A stretch of 6,707 bases of DNA from Segetibacter sp. (lineage in GTDB: Bacteria; Bacteroidota; Bacteroidia; Chitinophagales; Chitinophagaceae), in contig JASLBT010000430.1 in NCBI GenBank assembly GCA_030146445.1, positions 1 to 6,707 of the forward strand. The letters are read 5' to 3'. Below the pieces are notes generated by a model, which was not told the DNA's origin, ran no database searches, and saw nothing but the letters and a program-made list of their open reading frames with translations. Position 1 is the stretch's first letter. The number at the start of each line of letters is the position of its first letter. The position numbers and the translations under genes are program-made. Below, piece after piece: positions 6,511-6,707 of the stretch.

Positions 6511-6670
6511 GGTATTGGGTATTAAGGAGAAGTTGATCAGTTGACTGGTTGATAAGTTGAAGAGGGGATTGGGTATTGAGGTATTGAGGTATTAAGGAGA
6601 AGTTGATCAGTTAACGGGTATTGGGTATTGAAGAGAAGTTGATCAGTTGTTTGGTTGATCAGTTGATTTT
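6494..6670 (+). repeat. Mosaic short-repeat array starting inside the gmk 3' end
   Basis: Two interleaved motifs make up this stretch. The first is the heptamer/octamer GGGTATT or GAGGTATT, in clusters at 6495-6523 (four units), 6571-6593 (three units, plus a degenerate GGGGATT at 6564) and 6616-6629 (two units). The second is GAGAAGTTGATCAGTT, exact at 6527-6542, 6597-6612 and 6633-6648, with a shortened GTTGATCAGTT at 6654-6664. The combined unit recurs at 70 then 36 bases, so copies differ in length, as in slippage or unequal recombination. All copies lie in the same orientation. There is no coding potential beyond the end of gmk, and no terminal inverted repeats or transposase, so it is not an insertion sequence. 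Confidence 0.85.
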
Positions 6671-6707
6671 TGCTTTTTGACTTTTGATAGTAACCGCAGA
6701 GAACGGG
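6667..6707 (+). repeat. T-rich octamer repeat and start of a further repeat-like motif
   Basis: ATTTTTG, CTTTTTGA and CTTTTGA follow each other at 6666-6687, a short run of imperfect T-rich units. The remaining bases (TAACCGCAGAGAACGGG) contain AACCGCAGAGAAC, which resembles the start of CGCAGAGAACGCAGAG-type intergenic repeats, but the window ends before a second unit could confirm it. The T-rich run might also aid transcription termination after gmk, although no stable hairpin precedes it. Confidence 0.45.

Noticed and set aside
6494..6670. CRISPR array as an explanation of the 3' repeats
   Set aside because: The repeats are too short, irregular in period and contiguous with each other; there are no unique spacers of constant length and no cas genes.

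Overview
The window looks like a chromosomal segment from a member of the Bacteroidota, most likely Chitinophagales/Chitinophagaceae. The phylum call rests on a DUF4290 gene directly upstream of murA, on a MurA with Asp in place of the catalytic Cys, on starts without clear Shine-Dalgarno sequences, and on a TAnnTTTG-type -7 box ahead of DUF4290. The family-level call is softer and rests mainly on the style of the intergenic repeats at the right end. No mobile element, CRISPR array, tRNA or rRNA was found.

Layout, left to right. (1) Bases 1-1733, minus strand: most of a DUF885-family putative metallohydrolase lipoprotein, whose C-terminus runs off the left edge. (2) Bases 1734-2667: about 930 bases without a convincing gene, holding a 19-bp palindrome, a second inverted repeat and the probable promoter of the next operon. 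(3) Bases 2668-4778, plus strand: a two-gene unit, DUF4290 then murA, whose stop and start codons share one base (TAGTG). (4) Bases 4800-5753, minus strand: a YihY/BrkB-family inner-membrane protein convergent with murA, with a possible hairpin between them. (5) Bases 5938-6510, plus strand: guanylate kinase (gmk), divergent from the YihY gene. (6) Bases 6494-6707: a mosaic of short direct repeats that begins inside the last codons of gmk and continues to the window edge.

Functionally this is mostly core cell physiology: peptidoglycan precursor synthesis (MurA), nucleotide metabolism (Gmk), an envelope lipoprotein and an envelope membrane protein. DUF4290 has no known function, but its overlap with murA suggests coordinated expression, and its basic Gly/Asn/Arg-rich tail with four GRDxR motifs suggests nucleic-acid or polyanion contact.

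I do not see a clear new multi-gene system. The points most worth a second look are the repeat array that supplies the gmk stop codon and last residues, the GRDxR tail of the DUF4290 protein, and the palindrome in the long gene-free gap.
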